From JAAELZ01 sp965209105 (lineage in GTDB: Bacteria > Pseudomonadota > Gammaproteobacteria > Arenicellales > Poriferihabitantaceae), in the NCBI GenBank assembly GCA_965209105.1, contig CBDBQB010000020.1, positions 19,713-83,712 on the forward strand: DNA of 64,000 nucleotides. Direction: 5' to 3'. Under the pieces are notes generated by a model. The model did not search any database and was not told the DNA's origin. It worked only from the letters and a program-made list of their open reading frames with translations. A program made the position numbers and the translations under genes. Position 1 is the first letter of the stretch; each line of letters starts with the position of its first letter. Shown in pieces: positions 43,545 through 52,914 of this stretch.

Positions 43545-44513
43545 ATGGGAAAATCAAATATCGCCTGTATAGGGGCGGGCTATTGGGGTAAAAACTTAAT
43601 TAGAAATTTCCATCAATTAGGTGTTTTACATACAATTTGCGATGGAAATAAAGATACTGTATCCAAGTTTACTGAGCAATACCCTGAGGTTGAATTTTCT
43701 ACTGAACTCGATAGTGTGTTAGCCAATGAATCAATAAAAGCAGTCTCTATCGCTACTCCTGCAGAAACTCATTTTGAATTAATCAAACAAGCATTAAAAG
43801 TTGGTAAGCATGTATATGTAGAGAAACCGCTATGTTTAGATGAAGCGCACGCAAAGGAGTGTATTGCGCTAGCCGACAAATTAAATTTGACGCTGATGGT
43901 AGGCCACTTACTCTGGTATCACCCAATGGTATTGGAAATCCAACGATTGGTGAGGGCGGGTGAAATAGGGCCGCTTCGATATATCTATTCAAACCGTCTT
44001 AATATGGGCTTGCTAAGAAATGAAGAAAACGTATTGTGGTCGTTTGCGCCACATGACATATCGATGATCTTGGGTATTGTCGGTTCTGAACCCCTTGAAG
44101 TAAAGGCACATGGTTCCAACCATCTTAACCCGACTATTGCAGATCAAGCCGTTGGTATTATGAAGTTTGCTAGTAACGTGAGTGCACATGTCTTCGTTTC
44201 TTGGTTGAATCCATTTAAAGAGCAAAAATTGGTCGTTATTGCTGAGAATGCAATGTTGGTTTTCGATGATACGTTGCCTTGGTCGCAGAAACTTGCGAAG
44301 TACTCTCATTCAGTTGATTGGGATGGAACAAGACCAGTTGCTGTTAAAGCTGAGCCAGAGTTTATAGAGCTGCCACAATCGGAACCTTTGAAGAATGAGT
44401 GTCAACATTTCTTAGATTCGTTACAAGCAAATAGCGCTCCTCGCACGGACGGAAAAGAAGGCTTAGCCGTATTGACAGTGCTTAATAAATTACAGCGAGC
44501 AATGGACGCATAA
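43545..44513 (+). CDS. Gfo/Idh/MocA oxidoreductase, WbpB/WlbA-like
   Basis: A 322-residue NAD-dependent oxidoreductase. Its Rossmann start is IACIGAGYWGKNLIRNFHQL and the EKP motif is in VYVEKPLCLDEAH. The following GHLLWYHPMVLEI fits WlbA/WbpB, the 3-dehydrogenase of UDP-GlcNAcA. Neighbours encode the next two steps: an N-acetyltransferase 15 bp downstream and an aminotransferase overlapping that gene. Together with the WbpA-like dehydrogenase at 46297 they fit synthesis of UDP-2,3-diacetamido-2,3-dideoxy-D-glucuronic acid. A more general MocA role cannot be excluded. Confidence 0.88.
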   Translation: MGKSNIACIGAGYWGKNLIRNFHQLGVLHTICDGNKDTVSKFTEQYPEVEFSTELDSVLANESIKAVSIATPAETHFELIKQALKVGKHVYVEKPLCLDEAHAKECIALADKLNLTLMVGHLLWYHPMVLEIQRLVRAGEIGPLRYIYSNRLNMGLLRNEENVLWSFAPHDISMILGIVGSEPLEVKAHGSNHLNPTIADQAVGIMKFASNVSAHVFVSWLNPFKEQKLVVIAENAMLVFDDTLPWSQKLAKYSHSVDWDGTRPVAVKAEPEFIELPQSEPLKNECQHFLDSLQANSAPRTDGKEGLAVLTVLNKLQRAMDA

Positions 44514-44528
44514 GTTAAAATTGTGCGC

Positions 44529-45113
44529 ATGAATTCCATCACCTCTGAGAGCTATTTTGTACATGAGTCTTCTTATGTGGATGAAGGCGTGGAAATTGGT
44601 GCCGATACAAGCATTTGGCACTTTTGCCACATAATTTCAGGTACGAAAATTGGAAGCCGTTGCAATATTGGGCAGAATGTAGTCATAGGCGCTCGGGTTC
44701 GAGTTGGTAACGGTTGTAAAATTCAGAATAATGTATCAATTTATGAGGGGGTTGAGCTCGAAGACGATGTATTTTGTGGCCCTAGCATGGTGTTTACAAA
44801 CGTATTTACTCCGCGTAGCCATGTTTCTCGAAAAAATGAATATCTGCCAACGCCAGTCCGAAAAGGCGCGACAATAGGAGCAAATGCCACCATAATTTGC
44901 GGTAACGAAATTGGTGCTTTTGCATTTATTGGTGCTGGTGCAGTGGTTACCAAGTCGGTACCTTCTCAAGCGTTGATGGTGGGTAATCCAGCAAAACAAA
45001 TTGGATGGATGTGTAAATGCGGCGAACGATTGCCTGCATCATTGTCTTGTGATCGGTGCGATGCAAGTTATTCCTTAGATGAATCAGTTTTAAAAATTGT
45101 AGAAAATAAATGA
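44529..45113 (+). CDS. Left-handed beta-helix N-acetyltransferase, WbpD/WlbB-like
   Basis: A 194-residue hexapeptide-repeat acyltransferase. Repeats of the form [LIV]GxxxxI recur (VEIGADTSIWHFCHIISGTK, IGSRCNIGQNVVIG, GATIGANATIICG), and the active-site region has GPSMVFTNVFTPRS. A cysteine set near the C-terminus (CKCGERLPAS, then CDRCDASY) is typical of WbpD-type enzymes. ATG 44529 is preferred to the GTG at 44523. It acetylates the 3-amino group of the sugar made by the neighbouring enzymes. The stop overlaps the next start by four bases. Confidence 0.88.
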   Translation: MNSITSESYFVHESSYVDEGVEIGADTSIWHFCHIISGTKIGSRCNIGQNVVIGARVRVGNGCKIQNNVSIYEGVELEDDVFCGPSMVFTNVFTPRSHVSRKNEYLPTPVRKGATIGANATIICGNEIGAFAFIGAGAVVTKSVPSQALMVGNPAKQIGWMCKCGERLPASLSCDRCDASYSLDESVLKIVENK

Positions 45114-46231
45114 ATATCCCGTTTATAGATTTAAAAACTCAATATCAGCATGTAAAAGCTGACATTGATAAAGGTATACAGAGTGTTTTAGAGCATGGTG
45201 CTTACATCATGGGTCCTGAAGTACGAGAATTGGAGCAAAAGCTTTCTGACTTTTGCGGTTCAAAACACGCTATTAGTTGTTCAAATGGCACAGATGCATT
45301 ACTACTCGGTCTGATGGCTTATGATGTGGGTCCGGGAGACGCAATTTTTACTACGCCGTTTACTTTTTTTGCGACTGCAGAAGTGATTTCTATGTTGGGT
45401 GCAACTCCAGTATTCGTAGATATAGATCCACGTACTTTTAATATTGACCCTGAGCAATTAGCTAAAGAAGTGGCCCGAGTAAAATCTGAAGGTAAGCTAA
45501 ATGCTAAGGGTGTGATACCCGTGAACTTGTTTGGTTTGGCTCCCGATTTTGATTCGATAGATCAGATTGCTAAAACACATAGCTTATTCGTGCTTGAAGA
45601 TACCGCACAGGGTTTCGGTGGTGAATACAAAAGTAGAATATCAGGCACGTTAGGGGATATTTCTTCAACAAGCTTCTTCCCTGCTAAGCCTTTGGGTTGT
45701 TACGGTGATGGCGGAGCTGTATTTACTGATGATGATGCTTTAGCTGATAAAATGAGGTCATTACGTGTGCATGGTAAGGGAATTGACAAGTATGACAATG
45801 TTAGAGTTGGATTGAACGCCCGCTTGGATACGTTGCAAGCTGCGATTCTTTTGCCAAAGCTATCAATCTTCCCTAAAGAAATAGAGTTAAGGCAGCAGGT
45901 TGCGAACAGATATACCGAGAGTTTTGATGGATTAGTGGAAACACCATATGTGCCTGAGGGTTATAAAAGCGTATGGGCTCAGTACTCTGTTTTATCAGAT
46001 CATCGTGAAGCAATTCAAGCTGCGCTGAAAGATGCTGGCATTCCTAGTGTTGTTTATTATCCTGTTCCTTGCCATCTATCTACAGCCTTTGCTGGTCTAG
46101 GTTACACAAAGGGAGATATGCCAGTTTCAGAGTCGATTTCAGAGAGAATATTTAGTTTACCAATGCATCCTTATGTTAAGCCTGAACTGACCAGTACGAT
46201 AGCGGGCGTTATTCGCAGTGTAGTTGGATAG
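45110..46231 (+). CDS. DegT/DnrJ/EryC1 aminotransferase, WbpE/WlbC-like
   Basis: A PLP-dependent sugar aminotransferase of 373 residues. The opening IPFIDLKTQYQHVKADIDKG is typical, the cofactor-binding region includes LEDTAQGFGGEYKSR, and the Schiff-base lysine is in TSFFPAKPLGCYGDGGA. The neighbours (a WbpB-like dehydrogenase and WbpD-like acetyltransferase) make a 3-amino transfer on UDP-3-keto-GlcNAcA the most likely reaction. It is translationally coupled to the acetyltransferase gene. Confidence 0.92.
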   Translation: MNIPFIDLKTQYQHVKADIDKGIQSVLEHGAYIMGPEVRELEQKLSDFCGSKHAISCSNGTDALLLGLMAYDVGPGDAIFTTPFTFFATAEVISMLGATPVFVDIDPRTFNIDPEQLAKEVARVKSEGKLNAKGVIPVNLFGLAPDFDSIDQIAKTHSLFVLEDTAQGFGGEYKSRISGTLGDISSTSFFPAKPLGCYGDGGAVFTDDDALADKMRSLRVHGKGIDKYDNVRVGLNARLDTLQAAILLPKLSIFPKEIELRQQVANRYTESFDGLVETPYVPEGYKSVWAQYSVLSDHREAIQAALKDAGIPSVVYYPVPCHLSTAFAGLGYTKGDMPVSESISERIFSLPMHPYVKPELTSTIAGVIRSVVG

Positions 46232-46296
46232 ATAATAGAGCGGTATTATATTCCACCCTAACCCTCCTAAAAAAAGCAGTTGTAAGACACTGAATT

Positions 46297-47604
46297 ATGA
46301 AAGAAGCGCTACTTAAAAAGATATCAGATCAAACAGCAATAATTGGTGTCGTTGGACTAGGATATGTTGGTTTGCCGTTGATAAAGCGACTAAATGAAGT
46401 CGGCTTTCCTACTATCGGATTAGATATAGATCAACAAAAAATAGATGCCTTAACGAACGGTGAAGTCTATATAAAACATATAGAAGTTGACGATATAAAG
46501 GCAGCAATTACTGGTAAGCAATGCAAAGTAACCACAGATTTTTCTGAAGCGTCTGATGCAGATGTTATTATACTTTGCGTGCCCACTCCTCTTAATAAGT
46601 ATAGAGAACCTGATTTAAGTTATGTGGTTGGGTCGCTAGAAACGCTATTGCCCTACTTAAAAGCGGGTCAGCTGCTTTCACTTGAAAGTACTACCTATCC
46701 TGGTACGACTGAAGAAGAACTTGAAACTCGCGTTGAGAAGCAAGGTCTGACTGTAGGAGAAGACTTCTTCTTGGTGTATTCACCTGAGCGCGAAGACCCC
46801 GGTAATCCTGATTTTAATACGCATACCATTCCTAAAGTATGTGGTGGAACCACCCCAGCATGTTTGCAGGTTGGAGAGGCTTTTTACTCAACAATAATTG
46901 ATAGGGTGGTTACTGTTAGCTCAACTAAAGCTGCAGAAATGACGAAGATTTTAGAAAACACTTATAGAGCGGTAAATATTGCGCTCGTCAATGAGCTTAA
47001 AGTCGTCGCTGATAGAATGGGGATCGACATTTTTGAAGTCATTGATGCTGCGGCAACCAAGCCGTTTGGCTTTAAAGCTTTTTATCCTGGTCCTGGGCTG
47101 GGAGGCCACTGTATACCAATCGATCCTTTTTATTTGACATGGAAAGCTAGAGAGTATGGTTTGCATACACGGTTTATAGAGTTAGCTGGTGAAGTAAACG
47201 CTGGAATGCCCAAATATGTTTTAGCAAAGCTAATGAATTCGCTTAATGACGCAGGAAAGTCGGTACACAGTGCTAAAATACTATTGTTGGGCGTCGCTTA
47301 TAAAAAGAATGTAGACGATATGCGTGAATCACCGAGCGTAGAGTTATTGGATAAACTAATAGAACTGCATGCGAACGCAATCTATTCTGATCCTCATGTA
47401 CCTGAGCTACCGCCGATGAGAATGTCCGAACTAAATATGTCGAGTCATAACCTCACTCCAGAGCTTTTACAGCAACAGGATGCAGTGGTTATAGCTACAG
47501 ATCATGATGCGTTTGACTGGGAATTGATTGAGCAACATTCAAAAATCATTATAGATACTCGGGGAGTTTACCCTGAGACCAATCCCACGGTAACGCGGGC
47601 GTAG
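46297..47604 (+). CDS. wbpA: UDP-N-acetylglucosamine 6-dehydrogenase, WbpA-like
   Basis: A 435-residue nucleotide-sugar dehydrogenase. The NAD site is IGVVGLGYVGLPLIK. CVPTPLNKYREPDLSYVV and YSPEREDPG are typical of the UDP-GlcNAc branch, and the catalytic cysteine is in PGPGLGGHCIPIDPFYLTW. WbpA turns UDP-GlcNAc into UDP-GlcNAcA, the first step before the WbpB-D-E steps upstream. It is 65 bp after the aminotransferase, so likely in the same operon. Confidence 0.93.
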   Translation: MKEALLKKISDQTAIIGVVGLGYVGLPLIKRLNEVGFPTIGLDIDQQKIDALTNGEVYIKHIEVDDIKAAITGKQCKVTTDFSEASDADVIILCVPTPLNKYREPDLSYVVGSLETLLPYLKAGQLLSLESTTYPGTTEEELETRVEKQGLTVGEDFFLVYSPEREDPGNPDFNTHTIPKVCGGTTPACLQVGEAFYSTIIDRVVTVSSTKAAEMTKILENTYRAVNIALVNELKVVADRMGIDIFEVIDAAATKPFGFKAFYPGPGLGGHCIPIDPFYLTWKAREYGLHTRFIELAGEVNAGMPKYVLAKLMNSLNDAGKSVHSAKILLLGVAYKKNVDDMRESPSVELLDKLIELHANAIYSDPHVPELPPMRMSELNMSSHNLTPELLQQQDAVVIATDHDAFDWELIEQHSKIIIDTRGVYPETNPTVTRA

Positions 47605-47630
47605 AATAGATAATAAAATTAGAGGTTAGT

Positions 47631-48638
47631 ATGAATATAAATGGCACTAAACAGTTAGTAATCGGCGGCGCTGGATTAATTGGATCGCACGTTATAGATG
47701 AGTTAATAAAAACAGACGTTGCCGAGATTATTATTTTTGATAATTTCACAAGAGGGCGTGAAGAGAATATTGCCGCAGCATTGCAAGACCCACGAGTAAA
47801 GATTTTTGAATTAGGTGGGGATATAACTCATCGGGATATTCTGAATAAGGCTATGGAAGGTGTTGATGGCTGTTTTCATCTCGCTGCGCTTTGGTTGTTA
47901 CATTGTTGGGATTTTCCAGATTCTGCGTTTGAAGTAAATATCCGTGGATCATATAACGTCGTTCAGGCTTGTATTGATAACAATGTTAAGCGTTTGGTTT
48001 ACTCTTCATCTGCGTCAGTGTACGGAGATGCTATTGAAGAACCCATGACTGAAGACCATCCTTATCTTAATACTAACTTTTACGGTGCTACTAAGATCGC
48101 AAGTGAGCACATATGCCGATCTTTGTATCATCGACATAAAGGGTCAGACAAAGAGTTTGATTACGTCGGAATGCGTTATATGAATGTGTATGGCCCACGT
48201 CAAGACTATCACGGCGCCTACATCGCCGTGATTATGAAGATGTTAGACAACTTGGATAACGGAATTGCACCGGAAATTTACGGCGATGGTTCGCAAGCAT
48301 ATGATTTTGTAGCTGTTTCTGACTGCGGTTTGGCGAATGTTAAAGCGATGCAGGGTGATACAACCGATACTTTTTATAACGTTGGTACTGGCATTAAAAC
48401 AACGATTAAAGAATTAGCAGAACTGATTATTGAGATGACGGGAAGTGACCTTAGTGTGAAGTACAACCCTGCAGGTACAACATTTGTAAAAAATAGAATT
48501 GGCTCAGCAGTTAAAGCTAGAGAAGAAATCGGCTTCTCAGGAGATGTTCGACTCAAAGAAGGACTGCAACGGCTTATAGATTGGCGCGACTCTCACAAAG
48601 AAGAAGTGAGAAAACGCAGAGAAGAAGTCGGCTTATAA
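47631..48638 (+). CDS. NAD-dependent sugar epimerase/dehydratase (extended SDR)
   Basis: A 335-residue extended short-chain dehydrogenase. The NAD motif is VIGGAGLIGSHVIDEL (GxxGxxG), the catalytic Tyr-x-x-x-Lys is in NFYGATKIASEH, and SSSASVYGDA precedes it. MRYMNVYGPRQDYHGAYIAV and YGDGSQAYDFVAV are family signatures of sugar-nucleotide epimerases/4,6-dehydratases. It may provide a second sugar for the polysaccharide. It is not obviously a WbpI-type non-hydrolysing 2-epimerase. Confidence 0.87.
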   Translation: MNINGTKQLVIGGAGLIGSHVIDELIKTDVAEIIIFDNFTRGREENIAAALQDPRVKIFELGGDITHRDILNKAMEGVDGCFHLAALWLLHCWDFPDSAFEVNIRGSYNVVQACIDNNVKRLVYSSSASVYGDAIEEPMTEDHPYLNTNFYGATKIASEHICRSLYHRHKGSDKEFDYVGMRYMNVYGPRQDYHGAYIAVIMKMLDNLDNGIAPEIYGDGSQAYDFVAVSDCGLANVKAMQGDTTDTFYNVGTGIKTTIKELAELIIEMTGSDLSVKYNPAGTTFVKNRIGSAVKAREEIGFSGDVRLKEGLQRLIDWRDSHKEEVRKRREEVGL

Positions 48639-48661
48639 TTCGGCTCAACGTAACTTAAACT

Positions 48662-50536
48662 GTGTGTGGTATTGTAGGTTATATAAATAGAGACGGAAGG
48701 GAGGCCGCTCTAACTGAAATCACTGCAATGATTGGCGCGGTTAAGCATCGCGGCCCAGATAATCAGGATACTTATCTATACGAAAACGTAGCGTTGGGTC
48801 ATGCTCGATTGTCGATAATCGATCTGTCGACGCTCGGGCATCAACCGATGCATACCGTTGATGGTAGATATACGCTCACATACAATGGAGAAATTTACAA
48901 TTATAAGGATATTAAGACTCAGCTAGAGAGCAAGGGATACAAGTTTGTTTCCAGTTCTGACACTGAAGTTCTACTTTACTCCTATGTGGAGTGGGGCGCT
49001 AAGTGTGTTGAAAAAATCAATGGAATGTTTGCATTCGCCATTTTAGATAGAAAAGAACAGCTAGTATTTCTTGCGAGGGATCGATATGGCATTAAACCCC
49101 TGTACTTTGGAGAATTTGATAATACGTTTTTGTTTGGTTCAGAGATTAAGTCTATTGAACAGCATTCGGATTATAAGTTTGAAGTAAACGAATTCGGTCT
49201 AAAAGAGTACTTCACTTTTCAGAATTTTTTATCGTCGCAAACGCTTAATAAAGGTGTTGAGATGTTCCCGGCAGGCCATTGGGCGACGCTAGATTTGAGA
49301 AGCAATAAGCCATTGTGCTTAACCCAATACTGGGATTTTAATTTTCGTGAGCCTGACGACCCTGTTTCCGAGCAGGAGTGCGCAGAAGAGTTAGATTATC
49401 TGTTTGAGCAAGCAGTAAAGCGGCAATTGATGTCTGACGTGCCATTAGGTTCTTACTTAAGTGGTGGAATGGATTCAGGGTCTATTACGGCCGTTGCTGC
49501 CACAAATATAGAAAGTATGCACACGTTTACATGCGGCTTTGATATGACATCTGCGAATGCCCAGGAGGTTGGGTTTGATGAGCGAGATCAGGCACAAGAC
49601 TTTGCGGATTTTTTCGGGACTCAGCATCACGAAAAACTCATAAATCATGTTGATATGGAGCAATCTATCGAAAAAATTGCATGGCACCTTGATGAGCCTC
49701 GTGTCGGACAGAGCTACCCAAATTATTATGCTGCTGAATTAGCTCGTACAGAAGTGAAAGTAGTGCTATCGGGTGCTGGGGGAGATGAGCTTTTTGCAGG
49801 TTATCCTTGGAGATATTATCGAGCAATTGTTAACTCTAGTTCTGAAGAGTACTTAGATAAATATTATCAATATTGGCAGCGCTTAGTTTCAAGTAGTGAG
49901 CAAAGTCAGTTCTTCAAACCTATTTGGTCGAATATAAAACAAAAAAATCTGCGTGATACATTTAAATCAATCTATAAAGATAGCCTCAGTGAAGCCTCTA
50001 CGCCTGAGGATTACATTAACGAGTCTTTGTATTTTGAAGCAAAAACTTTCATGCATGGACTATTAGTGTTGGAAGATAAATTGAGTATGGCTCATTCACT
50101 TGAGTCGCGAGTACCCATACTCGATAACGATTTAGTTGATTTTGCGATGAAAATACCCGCTCGCTATAAACTTAAAAGTGTTGATCAAATCGTATCACTC
50201 ACAAAACAGCGTAGGCATAAAGAAGTGGAAGCCCATTTCAAAAAAACCAAAGACGGTAAGCTGATATTTAGAGAAGCAATGCAAAAAAAGTTGCCTAAGT
50301 CAACTGCTGAACGAGAGAAGCAGGGCTTTTCTGGCCCAGATGCAAGTTGGTTTAAGCGAGAAAGTGCTGGCTACATAACAGAACAGCTTAAGGATAAAAA
50401 TGCGGCGATCTATAATTATATAGATTACACGACAGTTGATTCAGTTCTAGACTCTCATTTTAATGACCAATCTAATTCTAGATTATTGATTTGGTCGTTA
50501 TTAAATGTCCAGAGTTGGTTAGAGTCGCATAGCTAG
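48662..50536 (+). CDS. asnB: Asparagine synthase-like glutamine amidotransferase
   Basis: A 624-residue class II amidotransferase. It starts at GTG 48662 so that the nucleophile Cys is residue 2 (MCGIVGYINRDGREAAL). The N-terminal glutaminase domain (1-200) has KHRGPDNQDTYL and YNGEIYNY. The synthetase domain has the PP-loop YLSGGMDSGSI and SLESRVPILDNDLVDF. Stand-alone AsnB proteins in surface-sugar loci often amidate uronic acids (for example GlcNAc3NAcA or GalNAcA) rather than making asparagine, which would fit the uronic acid synthesised by the upstream genes. That role is inferred. Confidence 0.9.
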   Translation: MCGIVGYINRDGREAALTEITAMIGAVKHRGPDNQDTYLYENVALGHARLSIIDLSTLGHQPMHTVDGRYTLTYNGEIYNYKDIKTQLESKGYKFVSSSDTEVLLYSYVEWGAKCVEKINGMFAFAILDRKEQLVFLARDRYGIKPLYFGEFDNTFLFGSEIKSIEQHSDYKFEVNEFGLKEYFTFQNFLSSQTLNKGVEMFPAGHWATLDLRSNKPLCLTQYWDFNFREPDDPVSEQECAEELDYLFEQAVKRQLMSDVPLGSYLSGGMDSGSITAVAATNIESMHTFTCGFDMTSANAQEVGFDERDQAQDFADFFGTQHHEKLINHVDMEQSIEKIAWHLDEPRVGQSYPNYYAAELARTEVKVVLSGAGGDELFAGYPWRYYRAIVNSSSEEYLDKYYQYWQRLVSSSEQSQFFKPIWSNIKQKNLRDTFKSIYKDSLSEASTPEDYINESLYFEAKTFMHGLLVLEDKLSMAHSLESRVPILDNDLVDFAMKIPARYKLKSVDQIVSLTKQRRHKEVEAHFKKTKDGKLIFREAMQKKLPKSTAEREKQGFSGPDASWFKRESAGYITEQLKDKNAAIYNYIDYTTVDSVLDSHFNDQSNSRLLIWSLLNVQSWLESHS

Positions 50537-50548
50537 TGCGCGAGTTTT

Positions 50549-52168
50549 ATGAATCCAAGTGATGAATTGCATAAATTTGTGCACCCCGACGCAAGGAATT
50601 GTCGAATTTTACATATAGGTAATATTGCGAATAATGGTTACAACATCGCAAACTTGTTAAATCAAGCTGGAGTTAAAAGTGACCTAATTATCGGCCCTTA
50701 TTATCATATTGCTGGGTGTCCGGAATGGGAGGACTCGGAGTTTGATGGAGAGATTGGAGATCAATTTTACCCTCAGTGGCATAATGTCAAAATAACTAAT
50801 GGCTTTATACGGCCGAAGTGGGCTGCACAAGGCTCCTGGGAGATATGCATAAAGTACTTGCTCAATAAGAATAGAGGGAACTTAGTTAGGGCTAAACTTT
50901 ATTGGAAGCTGTTAGAGGTCACTCATCGTTTTGCGGTTGACCAACAATCAGTTGGGCTGGTTAACATTGTTACAAGCCCTAGGTTATTGATAGCTAAGGG
51001 TGGTCTTTTTTTATGGCAAATGAGAAACAACATTTATCTTTTACAATACCATTGTCGAAAAAAAGCTATCGACTTGATAGCCTCTACGCTAAATGAATAT
51101 GAGCTAACGCGTCCAATATACCGTTGGCTTCGAAAGAGGAATAGAGAAAAGATAAAAGAAAGAGCCAGTGGCAATGGAAGTTCAGAGGTTCAAACAGCTC
51201 ACGATAAAGGATTAGTTTCCGACGATGAAACTGAAAAAGATTTGCTTGGGCATAGGTTGTTAGTGAATCAATTAAAGCCACTTTTTGAGTTTTACGATGT
51301 TGTGATTGGTTATTCTACAGATGGGATATGGCCGTTACTCGCTGGTAAAAAGTACATTGCATATGAACATGGAACAATTAGAACCATACCATTTTCAGAT
51401 ACCGCGCAAGGGAGGATATGCAAACTTGTATACCAAAATGCAAATTCAACAATCATTTCAAATTTTGATTGTAATGTGGCAGCTGAAAAACTTGGTCTGA
51501 AGAACTACACCTGTATACCGCATTACATTAACGAAATGGATGTGCCTCCAGAAAATGGGCTAAAAATCAGAAAAAGACTTTGTAAAGCACATGATGCGAA
51601 CTTCATATTGTATAACCCTAGTAGGCAACATTGGACAGAAAAAAAGGATGGGGGGTGGGAGAAGGGTAACGATATATTGATTACTGGATTGGCAAAATTT
51701 ATACATGAGGTTAATAAAAACACGCTGGCTATTTTTACTAATTGGGGCGAGTCTGTTGAGGCAAGTAAATCGTTGATAGCTTCTTTTAGGATAGAGAAAA
51801 ATGTCATATGGGTAGAACCGGTGCCGCACAAGCAGATGATTGAATACATAATAGCTAGTGACGTTGTAAGCGATCAGTTTTTGCTTGGTACATTCGGCGG
51901 AATTCCAGCTAAAGCATTTATGCACGGTAGGCCAGTCTTAAGTTCTTTCGACCCAGCAATACATGAATGGTGTTTTGATAGTATGCCACCATTCTTGCCT
52001 GCAAATAATGACGGTGAAGTATTTAACTCGTTGAGGCTTACTTACTCTGATAAAGAATATTACTCAAATATACAAAATTGTTCCAAGCGGTGGTATCAGG
52101 AAGAACACTCCAATAAAATCCTTTTACGTAGACTTACTGGGGTTATAGGTCAAGTGGGGTGCTTTTGA
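50549..52168 (+). CDS. GT-B type glycosyltransferase of the polysaccharide locus
   Basis: A 539-residue protein that looks like a family 4 type glycosyltransferase, though the N-terminal half is divergent. It opens with CRILHIGNIANNGYNIANLL, as GT-B N-terminal domains do. The C-terminal domain has VIWVEPVPHKQMIEYIIASD, then DQFLLGTFGGIPAKAFMHGR, the donor-binding E-x-x-A-x-G-like region. It has no membrane segments. It directly follows asnB by 12 bp. Sugar specificity cannot be inferred. Confidence 0.75.
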   Translation: MNPSDELHKFVHPDARNCRILHIGNIANNGYNIANLLNQAGVKSDLIIGPYYHIAGCPEWEDSEFDGEIGDQFYPQWHNVKITNGFIRPKWAAQGSWEICIKYLLNKNRGNLVRAKLYWKLLEVTHRFAVDQQSVGLVNIVTSPRLLIAKGGLFLWQMRNNIYLLQYHCRKKAIDLIASTLNEYELTRPIYRWLRKRNREKIKERASGNGSSEVQTAHDKGLVSDDETEKDLLGHRLLVNQLKPLFEFYDVVIGYSTDGIWPLLAGKKYIAYEHGTIRTIPFSDTAQGRICKLVYQNANSTIISNFDCNVAAEKLGLKNYTCIPHYINEMDVPPENGLKIRKRLCKAHDANFILYNPSRQHWTEKKDGGWEKGNDILITGLAKFIHEVNKNTLAIFTNWGESVEASKSLIASFRIEKNVIWVEPVPHKQMIEYIIASDVVSDQFLLGTFGGIPAKAFMHGRPVLSSFDPAIHEWCFDSMPPFLPANNDGEVFNSLRLTYSDKEYYSNIQNCSKRWYQEEHSNKILLRRLTGVIGQVGCF

Positions 52169-52498
52169 CTTAAAGTATATAATTTAAAATCCCCTTTTAA
52201 TCCCTGAATTGCTATTTAGTCGAACCTGAAGAATTCATAACATACTGATACTACTGCGAATATTCACCACTTCTGGTAAAATAGATTGCAAGTTAATTGA
52301 TCGATTCGTTCGTTTCCTTGCAAACTATGAAGCCTAAAAAGCCCGATAACTCGCCATTTGTTCCGTTCGCGTAACCGCATGGGAGACAAACTTGAGTTTT
52401 TGTTGATTAATACCATACAGTGTTACGAGTAAATTACCTGTCCTGTGAATTAATTCATTACCTGTCCGGATTTATCCTAGAGCCTTTTTGGAGGCTAG
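52169..52498. other. Gene-free, AT-rich stretch with IS left flank
   Basis: About 330 bp between the last polysaccharide gene and the transposase remnants. A short broken reading frame can be traced at 52327-52421 (MKPKKPDNSPFVPF, then in another frame MGDKLEFLLINTIQ). It appears to continue at 59116-59160 (LINTIQLRIEYHLGRIGVR, stop), which suggests that an old small gene was split by the mobile elements. I do not recognise it. Its left part ends in the direct repeat 52405-52421. Confidence 0.4.
52405..52421 (+). repeat. 17-bp direct repeat, left copy
   Basis: GATTAATACCATACAGT occurs here and at 59116-59132. The copies bracket the ISNCY-like transposase remnant and everything inserted into it. 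Target duplications of about this length are reported for IS1202-type elements, so this is probably the original insertion duplication. Confidence 0.6.
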
Positions 52499-52566
52499 AT
52501 GAATCTGACAGTATTTCACGAAAAGGTAAAACAGATGAGATTTAAAGAAGCATACGAAGGCTATCA
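52499..52566 (+). pseudogene. ISNCY-like transposase, 5' fragment
   Basis: Codes for MNLTVFHEKVKQMRFKEAYE followed by GYQ, the typical N-terminus of this transposase group (family members open MRFKEAYEGWQ). The frame is broken by the IS3-family insertion after the GYQ codons. The remaining part is at 58584-59130. GGAGG at 52490-52494 is its ribosome-binding site. Confidence 0.75.
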
Positions 52567-52617
52567 GAAGTGGACCCGCTTTTTAGGACAGGTAGCTTAG
52601 AAGTTATTTTCACTTGA

Positions 52618-52836
52618 TTAAGCAGCCAATTTCAGGCTGCGATATGGATCATACATCATGTCAGGCACCATGCCCAAAGTTTGATGTTTACGTTCTTGGT
52701 TGTAATAGTTTATCCAGGCGTCAATACCGTCTTTTGCCTCTTTCATCGATTGATATGCCTGCAGATAAACTTCCTCATATTTAACACTGCGCCATAAACG
52801 TTCAACAAACACATTGTCACGCCAAGCGCCTTTACC
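52618..52836 (-). pseudogene. IS3-family transposase, 3' fragment
   Basis: Encodes the C-terminal end of the IS3 OrfB integrase domain: AWRDNVFVERLWRSVKYEEV, then YLQAYQSMKEAKDGIDAWIN and NQERKHQTLGMVPDMMYD. The family glutamate of the DDE triad lies in NVFVERLWRSVKYEE. It joins exactly to the middle fragment when the IS66 copy at 52837-55192 and one target duplicate are removed. Confidence 0.9.
52829..52836 (+). repeat. 8-bp target duplication of IS66 copy 1 (left)
   Basis: CCTTTACC here is repeated at 55193-55200, directly outside the two ends of IS66 copy 1. Eight base pairs is the duplication length typical of IS66 elements. Confidence 0.95.
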
Positions 52837-52914
52837 GTAAGCGCCGAGTAAACGGCATTCTATCGAGCTGAATTAGAAAAGTATATTGTCGCGTTTTTAT
52901 ATTGAAGAGTAGCA

